Counted from the first letter of the stretch, positions 28,517-37,947 are shown. The stretch is DNA of 64,000 nucleotides from Desulfovibrionaceae bacterium (GCA_910575755.1 CAJTFO010000002.1:1-64000); one strand, 5' to 3'. Translations and numbers: made by a program. Notes: a model not told the origin generated them from the letters alone.

Positions 28517-28549
28517 GCAAAAGGCCGAACCGGTTTTGCCGGTCCGGCC
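28517..28549 (-). terminator. Terminator after the alpha-oxoamine synthase gene
   Basis: On the minus strand, arms 28549-28539 and 28533-28523 pair over 11 bases with one mismatch around a short loop and are followed by TTTTGC. It separates the oxoamine synthase gene from the glycosyltransferase operon. Confidence 0.6.
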
Positions 28550-28597
28550 AAGGCTGCTGTCAACGCCCAATGGGACGGCCAGGGCAAAGCGCGGTGT

Positions 28598-29917
28598 TCA
28601 GATATCCTGCGCTTCGTTCTGGTGTTCGCTGCGATACTTTTCCACAATGGCCTGGGCAGTGGGAAGTTCTTCCACCACGGCATCCAGAGCCGTGCGCACA
28701 TGCTCCTCGGTGTGGGCGGCGGAAATGAAGAAGCGCAGACGGGCCGTGCCTTCCTTGACCGCCGGGAAGGACACGGGCATGACGTAGATGCCGCGCTTGA
28801 ACAGGGCCTGGGACAGAAAGCCGGACACCATGGAATCGCCAACAATGACGGGCACAACGGCATAGCCCTGGGCCGCGCCCGTATCCAGCCCCTTGCTTTG
28901 GGCGTATTCAAGAAAATAGCGGCTGATGTTCTGGAGCTTGTGCACGCGTTCGGGTTCGCGCAGCATGATTTCCAGGGCCTTGCGGCAGGCCGTGGCGATG
29001 ACCGGCGGCATGCCCACGCTGAATACAAAGCCCGGCGAACCGTACTTGAGAAATTTCACCACATCGTGACGGCCGGCGATGAAGCCGCCGCAGCCGCACA
29101 TGGCCTTGGAGAGCGTGCTCATCCACATGTCCACATCCGTGGGATCGATGCCGTAATATTCGCGCGCGCCGCGGCCGGTCCTGCCCAGCACGCCCAGAGA
29201 GTGGGCTTCATCCACCAGCAGCATGCAGTCATACTGTTTTTTGAGTTCGATGAGCCGGGGCAGGTCCGGGATGTTGCCGTCCATGCTGAAAAGGCCCTCG
29301 GTGGCGATGACCGCATATTTGTGGTTGCTCCGGTGGGCCTTGAGCATCTCTTCCAGGGCGTCGCAGTCGTTATGGGCGTAGGAATAGCGCGTCGCGCCGG
29401 AAAGGCGCGCGCCCTGAACCAGCGAGTTGTGGGCCAGACCGTCGTGAAAGATGGCGTCGCGCTGGCCGAACATGAAGCCCAGGGTGGAGACGTTGGCCGC
29501 ATGGCCGCTGACATAGATGATGCAGTCTTCCACCTCATACAGCTCGGCCAGGGCGCGTTCCAGCTCGCGGTGGGGCGGACGTTCGCCGCCCACCAGGCGG
29601 CTGGCGCCCGCCGAGGTGCCGAAAAGGGCGGCGGTTTCGGTCACGGCCGCGGTGATTTCGGGGTGGGCGTTGATATCCAGATAATCATAGGTGGAAAAAT
29701 TGATGTATTCCTTGCCGTTGATCAGCGTGGTAGCCTTGGCCGCCCGTTCGTGGGAAACAAAAAGAGGATTTTCCATCCCCATGTGGCTGGCCATTTCCAC
29801 CATGCGTTCAAAGGAAAGCTTGGAACGCATGCGGTTAAAGCTGGAAGCGCCGCCTTCTTGCGCGACAGCGTGCTGATCCGCCGTGGAACCGGCCTGACAG
29901 GAATGGTTGTTCTTCAT
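28598..29917 (-). CDS. Alpha-oxoamine synthase (8-amino-7-oxononanoate synthase/serine palmitoyltransferase family)
   Basis: PLP-dependent enzymes of this family condense an acyl thioester (CoA or ACP) with an amino acid, with loss of CO2, to give an alpha-aminoketone. The 439-residue protein has an N-terminal extension of about 45 residues, then NFSTYDYLDINAHPEI, GTSAGASRLVGGERPPH, FHDGLAHNSLVQGARLSG, LLVDEAHSLGVLG (PLP-ring Asp and His) and STLSKAMCGCGGF with the Schiff-base lysine. No biotin genes are near. Instead it is transcribed divergently from a polyketide-synthase-like protein carrying an acyl carrier domain, which makes an ACP-bound substrate likely (inference). Related fused or adjacent enzymes off-load polyketide chains in fumonisin and prodigiosin pathways. 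Ribosome-binding site: AAGGATAAGG before the ATG. Confidence 0.88.
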   Translation of the reverse strand: MKNNHSCQAGSTADQHAVAQEGGASSFNRMRSKLSFERMVEMASHMGMENPLFVSHERAAKATTLINGKEYINFSTYDYLDINAHPEITAAVTETAALFGTSAGASRLVGGERPPHRELERALAELYEVEDCIIYVSGHAANVSTLGFMFGQRDAIFHDGLAHNSLVQGARLSGATRYSYAHNDCDALEEMLKAHRSNHKYAVIATEGLFSMDGNIPDLPRLIELKKQYDCMLLVDEAHSLGVLGRTGRGAREYYGIDPTDVDMWMSTLSKAMCGCGGFIAGRHDVVKFLKYGSPGFVFSVGMPPVIATACRKALEIMLREPERVHKLQNISRYFLEYAQSKGLDTGAAQGYAVVPVIVGDSMVSGFLSQALFKRGIYVMPVSFPAVKEGTARLRFFISAAHTEEHVRTALDAVVEELPTAQAIVEKYRSEHQNEAQDI

Positions 29918-30208
29918 GCCTTATCCTTGTGATTGTCCGGATTTTGCCGGAGTATGGAACCGGCGTGATGGTGGCTCTCTGATACAGACAATTTCATATC
30001 AGCATAGCCCAAGCGGCAACACAACGCAAGCGCGCAGTGCGCGGAAAACAGGGGGGCATTTCGGGCGGATTTCCCCGACCGCCTGCACGACGCGGACATG
30101 CTGCGCGAGCGCTGGACAAGGCATGCAATATATTCTAGCATTTTGCGCCCGATCCGTAAACCCGGCGCCGGATGCCCCGCGCGGCCTTGCGGCGGCGCCA
30201 CAGAGGCC

Positions 30209-33200
30209 ATGCAGAACAACACTTCCACCGCTCCCACGCCCTCCGCTTTGCTCATGCTGGAGACCTTTCGGCGTGTTCCGCTGCCCGACAGCGCTTCCGG
30301 GCCGGATGCCCTGGCCCTGGCGCTGCTGGCTCCCTGCCGGCAATTGCTGGGCCTGGGCGTGGCGCGCGGCGCGCCAACGACCCTCTGGCTCTGCGCCGCG
30401 CCCGACTGCCGCCTTGCTGCCGCCCCCGACGCCGTGGCCCAGAAACTGAAAGAAATGTTGACCGGAGAGGCCGCCCTTGCGGACGTGCCGCATGTGCTGG
30501 TTGCGGAGTTCAGTCCGGCCCTGCTGGAAAAGGCCGGGGCTTTTCTGGCGACGCATGAAGGGCTGCTGGCGCTGCTGCTTTGTACCGCGCCGCGCGCTGC
30601 CGCCGCTGACGAGGGGCTGCACTGCGAACCCTTGCTGCTGCGCCTGCCTGTGGCCGGTGAGGCGGCTCCTGCCGTGTCGGTCGCGAGCTGTCCGGATCGT
30701 GCTCCGGCGCTTTCCGGGAATACGGGCGCGCTGTGCGCAAGGGACGGGCGGGAGGCCGCGCCGGATGAGCTGGTTCTGGACGGCGTGCGCTATGCGGACA
30801 TATGCCAGAACGGGCTGAAGTGGCGGCTGGCCGGGGTCAATCCGCTGTGGCGGCAGGAGCTTCTGACCCTGGGCGCAAGCCCTGACGCCGCGGCCGTCAG
30901 CGCGCTTGAGGCGCGCGGACTGTGGCTGGCGCCGGCGGTGGCCGCGCCCCCGCTGGCGGTGATGTGCTGCGGTCTGGGATCGGTCTGGCCGGGCATGGGG
31001 CGTGAGCTGTACGACAGTTTCCCGGCGGCCAGAGCGGCCATGGAGCGCATCGCGGCTGTGGCCGACTGGGACGTGCTGGCCCTCATGGACGAAACGGATG
31101 TGGAAAAAATCAGCCTGACCCGCTGGCAGATTCCCTATCTTTTTCTGCTGGAATACGCCCAGTGGAGCCAGTTCGTTTCGCTGGGGCTCAAGCCGGCCCT
31201 GATGTGCGGCCACAGCCTGGGCGAACTCATCGCGCTCTGTTTCGCCGGCATTTATGAACCGGAAGTGGCCTGGTATATTCTGGACACCCGCGCCGCGCAT
31301 ATGGCCGAACTGGAGGCCAAGGCCACGCGCGAAACCGGCATGATGGCCGTGCATGCCGGGGCCGACGTTATTGAAGAGGCCCGCAAAACCTGGCCCGCGC
31401 TCTATGTTTCCAACTACAATACGCCCCGGCAGTTCATTCTCAGCGGGCCGCGCGAAGTGCTGCTGGAAGCCCGCAAAAGCATGCGCAAGCGGCGCATCCC
31501 GGCCATCATGCTCAACGTCAGCCTGGCCTTTCACCATCCGAGCATGCGCGTGCTGCGCGATCTTTCCCTGCGGCGGCTGAACGCCCTTGAAATGCGCGCC
31601 CCGCGCCTGCCCATGCTCAGCGGCATCACCACAGGCTTTTATCCTCATGACCAGTCCTCCATCTGCCGTTACATCACGGATCTGGATGAAAATTCCGTGC
31701 GCTGGGTGGAAGGCGTGCATGCCATGTGGGAGCGGGACGGCATCCGCCATTTTCTGGAGCTGGGCCCGCAGGATACGCTCTGCGGTCTGGCGGGCGACAT
31801 CGAGCCGCGCGCCCTTTGCCTTTCGGCCGGGCGCAAGGGCAGGGAAACCGAGGGCCTGCGCCAGACCTGCGCCAGGCTGTATGCCCTGGGCCATCTGCCG
31901 CGCGCGGTCATCTGCGCCGCGGCGGCGCGTGCGCAGCAGGAGGAGCCCGTCGCTTCCGCTTCTGCGGGAGAGGCGGAAACGGCGCGGGTGGCGGCCGCCT
32001 CGTTTCCCGGCTCTGCCTCCGGCACTTCCGGGCAGATGGGCATAGTGCTGGAAGTGCTGGCCAAGGCCAGCGGCAGGCCCTTGCGGGAACTGCGGCCCGA
32101 AATGGATCTGCGCTATGATCTGGCCCTGCGCTCCAGCCGCTTTCCGCTGATTATTCAGGAGGTCGAACAGCGGCTGGGCCTGAGCGTCAATTTTGAGGAG
32201 CTGCTCCAGGTTGCCACCATTGGCGATCTGGCGCGCGCGCTGACCGGCACGCGGACGGAAGAGCAGGCCGGCATGGAGCGGAAGCCCGAAACCGCCGCGC
32301 CCGCATGTGCGCGCTGCCGCCGGCGCGCGCCCCTGTGCCGCTTCGCCCCTGGCCTCGAAGACGGCGCGCCCGCCGCCGCTTCGCCAGCCCTGTCGCCCCT
32401 GGCGCTGGACCCCTGCGGCCAGGGCCTGCCTTTGCGGCGCGGCGATGTGCTGGCGCTCTGCATTTTTGATCCGGGCCTTCTGCCGGGGCTTTTGAGCGGG
32501 CTTGCGCCCCTGGGCTGTACGCTGGCCCTGCCCGCCGCGCTGCTGGAGAGCTGCGCGCCGCTGGCCAGAGCGGGCGCGCGCCTGACGCCGCTGGCCCTGC
32601 CCGCCGCCGCAGAGGGCGGAAAGCCGGATGCCGAGAGTCTGCGCGCGGCCTTGTGCGGGCTGGCCGGGCAGGAAGGCCGGGTGGACGGGGTATTTTTCGC
32701 GCCCGGTCCAGAGCGGGCCGCCGCGTGTTCCCTGCTGGAGGATTGTCTGCGCCCGGCCCTGAGTCACGGCCTGCGTTACGCCTGTTGCTTCAGCCGTTCG
32801 CCCCTGACGGACGGAGCTGTGGAAACGGCTCTGGCCGACGGCGGCTCGCTGGCCGGCCGGCTGGCTGGTCTGGCCCGCGAAGGCGGCTTCGCCTGCCGCG
32901 CCGTTGTCCTGCTGGACGACGGCCAGGGGACCGGCCCCCATGAACTGGGCGATATGCTGGCCCGCGAGCTGCTGCGGGGGGACAGCGAACGGGTGGTCTG
33001 GGCTCGCGAAAGCTCGCTGTATCCCGGCGGCGCGCCGCGTGGGCCGCACCTGGTGGAAAGGCCGGAGTTTTTCCCTCTGGTTTTTCCGGACCCCGCCCCC
33101 CCCCTCCGGCCCACGGCCACCCTGTTTCAGGGGGCCTGTCATTTTTCCCGCTTTGCGGACCCCGCTCTTGCCGTTCACGGCGGAGCGGCGGGCAATGCCG

Positions 33201-34036
33201 TGGGGGCCGTGACGCCCTGGCTGCCCGCCAGCCGCGCTCTTCAGGCCCTGCTGGAAGGTTCCCGCCTTCTGCTGCCCTGGCTGGCCGTCACCGGCCTGTC
33301 AGACGTGCGCTTTCATGAACTGCCCCTGTTGCCGCCGGGAGTCACCCGCGAATGCCGCCTGAGCGTGGAGGCCCGGCCCTGGCTGATGCACGACCGGGTC
33401 ATGACCCGCATGTGTCGCGCGGATCTTGCGGTTCGCGAACTGACGGAGAATGGCCGGCATACGGATCGCTATGCCCCGGTGGCCGAAGGCATGGCGCTCT
33501 TGGCCGCCGCCTCCGGCGAAGTGCCGCCGCTCTGGCCCGCCGCCGGCCGCGAGGATGCGGCGACGGGCGGCAACAGTGAGGAAGCGGCCGTGTTTTATGC
33601 TGCGCTGGGCCTGGCCGCGCCCTGGCGGATGCTGTCCGGCTTCGCGGCCCTGCCCGACGATATGTACCGGGCGACTCTGGCCGCGCCGGAAGCGCCCATT
33701 GCCCCCGAAGGCAATTGGGGCTATACTGATTGCCTGCATATGGTGGAAGGCATACTCCAGGCCGCCTCTCTGGTGCTGGCCCGGCAGGGCGGCGGTGCAG
33801 ACGGCGCTGGCATGGCGGTCGAGCTGCGGCGCTGGCGGCTCAACGCGGCGGGCTTTATCCGTTTTGGCGGAGAGCGCGGCGCCCGTGGCCCGTGGCGTCT
33901 GCAATTGCGGCGCTCCTGGGCTGACGAGAGGCTGTTGCGTTTTGACGCCCAGATTTCCGACACGCGGGAGCGCGTGCTGCTGACCCTCCATCATCTGGAA
34001 TTTGACCGGCTGGAACCGGCGTCGTCTGCGGAATGA
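30209..34036 (+). CDS. Polyketide-synthase-like AT-ACP-(KR-like)-DH protein lacking a ketosynthase
   Basis: From ATG 30209 the product has 1275 residues. Residues about 1-245 resemble no domain I can name. Residues 248-560 are an acyltransferase with catalytic GHSLGE (334-339, Ser336) and His in FHHPSM (441-446). Residues 608-680 are an acyl carrier domain whose phosphopantetheine site reads DLALRSSRFP (Ser642), with Arg where most carriers have Asp. Residues about 715-960 look like a degenerate ketoreductase (VFFAPGPERAA, then MLARELLRGDSERVVW) without a clear nucleotide loop. Residues about 985-1270 resemble a double-hotdog dehydratase (GYTDCLHMVEGILQAA). There is no ketosynthase anywhere nearby, so it cannot extend chains by itself. 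It probably loads an acyl unit for the divergent oxoamine synthase. Transport genes follow directly. AGAGG precedes the chosen ATG; an in-frame ATG at 30098 is the alternative. Confidence 0.82.
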   Translation: MQNNTSTAPTPSALLMLETFRRVPLPDSASGPDALALALLAPCRQLLGLGVARGAPTTLWLCAAPDCRLAAAPDAVAQKLKEMLTGEAALADVPHVLVAEFSPALLEKAGAFLATHEGLLALLLCTAPRAAAADEGLHCEPLLLRLPVAGEAAPAVSVASCPDRAPALSGNTGALCARDGREAAPDELVLDGVRYADICQNGLKWRLAGVNPLWRQELLTLGASPDAAAVSALEARGLWLAPAVAAPPLAVMCCGLGSVWPGMGRELYDSFPAARAAMERIAAVADWDVLALMDETDVEKISLTRWQIPYLFLLEYAQWSQFVSLGLKPALMCGHSLGELIALCFAGIYEPEVAWYILDTRAAHMAELEAKATRETGMMAVHAGADVIEEARKTWPALYVSNYNTPRQFILSGPREVLLEARKSMRKRRIPAIMLNVSLAFHHPSMRVLRDLSLRRLNALEMRAPRLPMLSGITTGFYPHDQSSICRYITDLDENSVRWVEGVHAMWERDGIRHFLELGPQDTLCGLAGDIEPRALCLSAGRKGRETEGLRQTCARLYALGHLPRAVICAAAARAQQEEPVASASAGEAETARVAAASFPGSASGTSGQMGIVLEVLAKASGRPLRELRPEMDLRYDLALRSSRFPLIIQEVEQRLGLSVNFEELLQVATIGDLARALTGTRTEEQAGMERKPETAAPACARCRRRAPLCRFAPGLEDGAPAAASPALSPLALDPCGQGLPLRRGDVLALCIFDPGLLPGLLSGLAPLGCTLALPAALLESCAPLARAGARLTPLALPAAAEGGKPDAESLRAALCGLAGQEGRVDGVFFAPGPERAAACSLLEDCLRPALSHGLRYACCFSRSPLTDGAVETALADGGSLAGRLAGLAREGGFACRAVVLLDDGQGTGPHELGDMLARELLRGDSERVVWARESSLYPGGAPRGPHLVERPEFFPLVFPDPAPPLRPTATLFQGACHFSRFADPALAVHGGAAGNAVGAVTPWLPASRALQALLEGSRLLLPWLAVTGLSDVRFHELPLLPPGVTRECRLSVEARPWLMHDRVMTRMCRADLAVRELTENGRHTDRYAPVAEGMALLAAASGEVPPLWPAAGREDAATGGNSEEAAVFYAALGLAAPWRMLSGFAALPDDMYRATLAAPEAPIAPEGNWGYTDCLHMVEGILQAASLVLARQGGGADGAGMAVELRRWRLNAAGFIRFGGERGARGPWRLQLRRSWADERLLRFDAQISDTRERVLLTLHHLEFDRLEPASSAE

Positions 34037-34111
34037 CCGCCGGTCGCCGTTAACCTGTTGACATGGCGCGCCGTGGTTCTCCGGCGCAAGCCCGCAAAGG
34101 GGCGATCACCG

Positions 34112-35578
34112 ATGCCGTATTTCACACCATCCATGCCGTCAGCGCGTATCTTTCTGCCGCTGCTTCTGGTTCTGACCTTCTTTTTTCCGGCCTGCGCCTC
34201 CAATAAGGCCGGGCTGAAATCGCCCGAGCTTCCGGCCAGGCACTGGCTGGAGGAAACGCCGGGCGTTCCCGTGGAAAACAAGGCCAAGCTGGAAGCCGCC
34301 GTGCCCAATCTGTATGACGCGGGCAAGGTATTCAGTTTTGAGGACTGCGTTTTTCTGACCATCCAGCAGTCGCCCCTGCTGGTCAACAGCGCCGTGGATC
34401 TGGAAATAAAGCGCGTGGCCCTTACTGACGCCATCTGGAAGTATCTGCCCGAACCGCGCATGACGTTTCAGGTTTCCAACAACCTGACCCGCCTGAATAT
34501 GGACAACAGGGACACGCCCGGCGATTACGGGCGGACCAAGCTTCAGGTCGGTTTTTATGCGGCTTTCCCCAATCCCGTGGCAACCTATTTCGAGCATCAG
34601 GTGCAGAAGATCATGGTCAACCTGGCCATTTCCACGCACCGCAAGGCCATTGGCGAGGCTGTCTATAAAATTGCGCAGGCCTATCTGAAGCTTCAGGCCC
34701 AGAACAAAATTGTGGCCGCCCAGAAAGAGCTTCTGCCCGTGGGCAAGGAGCTGATCGCGTACTGGCGGCAGGTGGAGTCTGTGGAAGGTCGGCAGGGCGT
34801 GTCGCTCAATCTGGCCGTGCAGCATCAGCGCGAACTGGAGCTGACCGCTGAAAAAACCCGTATGGAAGAGGTCATGCAGCGCACCCAGCTCAAGATTCTG
34901 GCCGGGGTGGAGCCGCAGCAGCGTCTGAATGTGGATACCGAGAGCGCCGGGGATATCCTGGCCGGCTTTGACGGATACAAGCTGAAGTGGGAAGATCGCT
35001 GGCCCGCCACTGAGGATGATCTGCTGCTGCGCGCGCAGGTCAAGCTGGCTGACTACAACATCATGGTGGCCTGGGCCCGGTATATTCCGGACATGAGCAT
35101 TCATATCAACTCCTACCCGCCGGCCGGTCAGTATCAGCCCGCCAGCGGCAGTGAAGACACGTTTCTGCACCTGAATTTTGACTTCCCCCTGCTGGACTGG
35201 GGTCGCCGCTACCGCGGCGTGCAGACCGCCCGCATGCAGAAGGCCCAGGCTTTCCACGAGATGGCCCGCAAGCGTACGGATTATTCCAATACCTGGCTGC
35301 AGGCCGAACAGCGCGTGGCTCTGGCCCGAACCGAGCTCAAACTGGCCAAGACCCGCTTTGACACGGCGGAATTGCAGTACAAGGAAGCGCGTATATCTTT
35401 CAACGAGGGCACAGAGCAACTGCCTGTGGTGGCCAATCGCCAGGAGGCTATGGTCAATGCCCGCATGGCCTACATCAATGCGGAGCTGGAATACAAGCTG
35501 GCCAATCTGGAATGGATGTATGTGGCCAATTTGTTGCAGGAACGTTTCCTGGGGCTGCCCGCCAAGGAGTTCATCTGA
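34112..35578 (+). CDS. TolC-type outer membrane efflux protein
   Basis: The 488-residue protein starts with a signal sequence (SARIFLPLLLVLTFFFPACAS) that may carry a lipobox around Cys28. It then shows the long-helix pattern of TolC/OprM channels: two repeated halves, with conserved stretches DFPLLDWGRR and, near the end, QYKEARISFNEGTEQL. Such trimers form the outer-membrane channel of tripartite pumps and type I secretion systems. It starts 75 bases after the PKS-like gene and its stop overlaps the next start by one base (TGATG). No inner-membrane pump gene follows, only the adaptor and a flippase. AAAGGGG precedes the chosen ATG at 34112. Confidence 0.88.
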   Translation: MPYFTPSMPSARIFLPLLLVLTFFFPACASNKAGLKSPELPARHWLEETPGVPVENKAKLEAAVPNLYDAGKVFSFEDCVFLTIQQSPLLVNSAVDLEIKRVALTDAIWKYLPEPRMTFQVSNNLTRLNMDNRDTPGDYGRTKLQVGFYAAFPNPVATYFEHQVQKIMVNLAISTHRKAIGEAVYKIAQAYLKLQAQNKIVAAQKELLPVGKELIAYWRQVESVEGRQGVSLNLAVQHQRELELTAEKTRMEEVMQRTQLKILAGVEPQQRLNVDTESAGDILAGFDGYKLKWEDRWPATEDDLLLRAQVKLADYNIMVAWARYIPDMSIHINSYPPAGQYQPASGSEDTFLHLNFDFPLLDWGRRYRGVQTARMQKAQAFHEMARKRTDYSNTWLQAEQRVALARTELKLAKTRFDTAELQYKEARISFNEGTEQLPVVANRQEAMVNARMAYINAELEYKLANLEWMYVANLLQERFLGLPAKEFI

Positions 35579-36513
35579 TGTTGTCCTTTGCCTGCCCTCT
35601 GGCTTTTCTCCGTCATACGCCGAAAGCCGCGCTGTGTTGCGCCTTTCTGTGGCTGGCTGTTTCCCTTCCCTCCCTGGCCGCGGAGGCCGCCACCATCCTG
35701 ACCGGCAAGGTGGTGACCACTGTAACCCGCGCCGTGCCCATTCCGTTTAACGCCATTGTGGATGACGTGCTGGTCAAGCCCGGCGACGCGGTGGAGGAAG
35801 GCTCTCCCCTGTTGCGCTATCATCTGCAGGAAGAGGCGGAACGCGTTCTGCAACGCGAAGTTACCATCGGCGCGGGCACCGAGGATCTCAGGGGGCAGGT
35901 GCTGGAGTTTGAACGACGTCTGGCCGAAACCACGGCCCAGCGCAACAAGGCGCGCCAGCTGGCCTCTTCCGGGCTGGGGTCGCGCCAGGCTCTGGCCCGG
36001 CTGGAAGACGACGTAAATTCCCTGAAACGCCGCATTGAGCTGTTGCGCCAGACCATCCGCAAGTCCGAAAGCAATTTTGCCGCCAGGCTCAAGCAACTGG
36101 CGGGCTATTTCGGCGTACCCATCAAGGAGGGCGAGCAGTTGCCCTCCACGCTGGTGCTGACCTCGCCCATCAAGGGCTATGTGCTTTCCCTGGATACGAC
36201 GCTCAATCCCGGCACGGTGCTGGCCGCCGGCGCCATGCCCATACGCGTGGGACAGCTCAATCCCGTGCTGATTCAGGTGCCGGTTTATGAGGCCGAGGTG
36301 AGCGGCATCAGGGAGGGCGATACCGCCGAAGTGGAAATTCCCTCGCTGGGCAACAAGAAGTTCACGGCTACGGTCAATGAAATTTCCTGGGTTTCCACAG
36401 ACATGAATGTTGCCAATCCCTCCTATTACACGGTGGAACTGACCGTCCCCAATCCCGACCTTGAGCTGAAGCCCGGTTTCAAGGCTGTGGTGCGTTTCAG
36501 CGGGGGCAGGTAA
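35578..36513 (+). CDS. HlyD-type periplasmic adaptor protein
   Basis: The 311-residue protein has a signal peptide (about residues 1-36, PKAALCCAFLWLAVSLPSLA). It is built like membrane fusion proteins of tripartite systems: a lipoyl-like half (PFNAIVDDVLVKPGDAVEEG, about 55-74), an alpha-helical hairpin (about 85-175), the second lipoyl half (LVLTSPIKGYVLSLDT, about 197-212) and a beta-barrel domain (VGQLNPVLIQVPVYEAEVSG). It would link the TolC-type channel to an inner-membrane partner. The start overlaps the TolC gene's stop. Which inner-membrane protein it serves is unknown; the next gene is a flippase rather than an ABC or RND pump. Confidence 0.85.
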   Translation: MLSFACPLAFLRHTPKAALCCAFLWLAVSLPSLAAEAATILTGKVVTTVTRAVPIPFNAIVDDVLVKPGDAVEEGSPLLRYHLQEEAERVLQREVTIGAGTEDLRGQVLEFERRLAETTAQRNKARQLASSGLGSRQALARLEDDVNSLKRRIELLRQTIRKSESNFAARLKQLAGYFGVPIKEGEQLPSTLVLTSPIKGYVLSLDTTLNPGTVLAAGAMPIRVGQLNPVLIQVPVYEAEVSGIREGDTAEVEIPSLGNKKFTATVNEISWVSTDMNVANPSYYTVELTVPNPDLELKPGFKAVVRFSGGR

Positions 36514-36522
36514 GACGCTTCC

Positions 36523-37947
36523 ATGAAGCTGAAGAGCATTCCCAGGCGGCTCGGCTATATTCTGGGCGCGCAATGGACGCGCGATCTCTCCTGGACGCTG
36601 TTCACCATTCTGCTGGCCCGCCGCAGTCCGGATCTTCTGGGCCAGATTGTGCTGGCCCTGACCTTCGGCTATCTGGTCAAAACCGTGGCCGACGTGGGCC
36701 TGAACGATTTTCTGCTTTCCACCTTCGCCCGGCGCGAGGGGCGGCCCCGCGCCCTGCTGGGCGAGGTGAGCTGGCTCAAGCTTGTGGTGCTGCTGGCGGC
36801 GCTGGGCGTGACCTGGCTGATCACCGGCTGGCAGCAATATACGCCCGAGCTGCGGCTGATAGTGCTCTGCATTGCCGCTGGTCTGGGGCTGGACGCCGTC
36901 AGCGATTCCTTTTTCGCACTCTGCCAGGCCCGGGGCCGGCAGGATGTGGAAATGCGCATTCGCGTGCCGTCGGCCCTGGTGGGCATCGGGTATGGCATTC
37001 TCTGCGTGCTTCTGGGCGCGCCGCCCATTCTCATCGCCCTGTACAAGCCCGTGGAATCCCTGCTCTGCATTTTTCTGGCGCTGGGCGCGCTGGGCCGCAA
37101 CCCTCTGGCTGGCGTGGGCATGCAAGGCATGCTGGATCTGGCCCGGCAGATGAAAAACGGCCTGATTTTTACCTGCATGGCGGCCTGCGCCATGTTTTAC
37201 AACAAGATCAATGTGATCTTTCTCAAGCAATATGGCGGCGACGCGGATGTGGGCGGCTACGGCGTGGCCTGGGAAACCGTGGAAGGTCTGTCCGTGCTGG
37301 TGTCCAGCGCGTTGCTGGGCAAGGTGATTTTTCCCCTGCTGGCCAAACTCTGGCAGCAGGATCGCGCCGCCTTCAGGCGGCTGGCCGGGCAGACCGCGCG
37401 CACGCTCTGGGCGGCTTCCCTGCCGGTGATTTTTCTGATCTGCGTGGAGAGCGACCGTTTTCTGCCTCTGATCTACGGCCCCAGCTACAGCGGCGCGGTA
37501 ACGGCCCAGCGTTTGCTCACGCCCTGCCTGGCCACGGCTTTTCTGCACAATCTGGCTGCTTACGCCATGATCGGCATGCGCCGTCATAAACTTCTGCTGG
37601 GCTTTTATCTCAGCGGGCTGGCGCTCAATCTCATTTGCTGTTTCACTCTGATTCCGGCCATGCCCCTGGAAGGCGCGGCCCTTTCCCTGACCATCACCAA
37701 GGTCTGGGTGGCCGTGCTGACCGTCAGCTTTTTTCAGTGGACGGCCAGGCCCATGAGCCTGCTCCAGTGGCTTTTGATGCTGGGGGCCGCGGCCGTCAGC
37801 GCGGGCCTGTGGTGGGGCGTGGGGCTGGTGTTGCCGCGGGAGCTGGCGGAACTGGCCGGCCTGCTGCCCTTGCTTGCCCTGTTCTGGTTCTGGCGGCCGC
37901 CGCCGCCTTTTGAAAAAAACGATGTCGCGTCGGCAGCGGCGGTCTGA
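36523..37947 (+). CDS. Polysaccharide flippase-like membrane protein (MOP superfamily)
   Basis: The 474-residue protein is hydrophobic throughout, with about 12-14 predicted membrane helices, and resembles Wzx/RfbX-type lipid-linked oligosaccharide flippases. Suggestive segments are LGRRNPLAG-like loops, NKINVIFLKQYGGDADVGGYGVA (shown in part: FLKQYGGDADVGGYGVAWE) and PLIYGPSYSGAV. Flippases move undecaprenyl-linked glycans across the inner membrane. It lies 9 bases after the adaptor gene, so the four plus-strand genes from 30209 form one operon. That context suggests a glycan or glycolipid passes through this set. The assignment rests on overall pattern rather than a single motif. Confidence 0.8.
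   Translation: MKLKSIPRRLGYILGAQWTRDLSWTLFTILLARRSPDLLGQIVLALTFGYLVKTVADVGLNDFLLSTFARREGRPRALLGEVSWLKLVVLLAALGVTWLITGWQQYTPELRLIVLCIAAGLGLDAVSDSFFALCQARGRQDVEMRIRVPSALVGIGYGILCVLLGAPPILIALYKPVESLLCIFLALGALGRNPLAGVGMQGMLDLARQMKNGLIFTCMAACAMFYNKINVIFLKQYGGDADVGGYGVAWETVEGLSVLVSSALLGKVIFPLLAKLWQQDRAAFRRLAGQTARTLWAASLPVIFLICVESDRFLPLIYGPSYSGAVTAQRLLTPCLATAFLHNLAAYAMIGMRRHKLLLGFYLSGLALNLICCFTLIPAMPLEGAALSLTITKVWVAVLTVSFFQWTARPMSLLQWLLMLGAAAVSAGLWWGVGLVLPRELAELAGLLPLLALFWFWRPPPPFEKNDVASAAAV

Noticed and set aside
30098-30134. Sigma-54-type promoter (TGG...GC elements) before the PKS-like gene
   Set aside because: The GG-to-GC spacing is 9 rather than 10 bases and the flanking consensus is poor.
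29999-33178. 1059-codon minus-strand open frame over the PKS-like gene
   Set aside because: The sense strand carries clear acyltransferase and carrier motifs; the antisense product is low-complexity Gln/Gly/Arg-rich.
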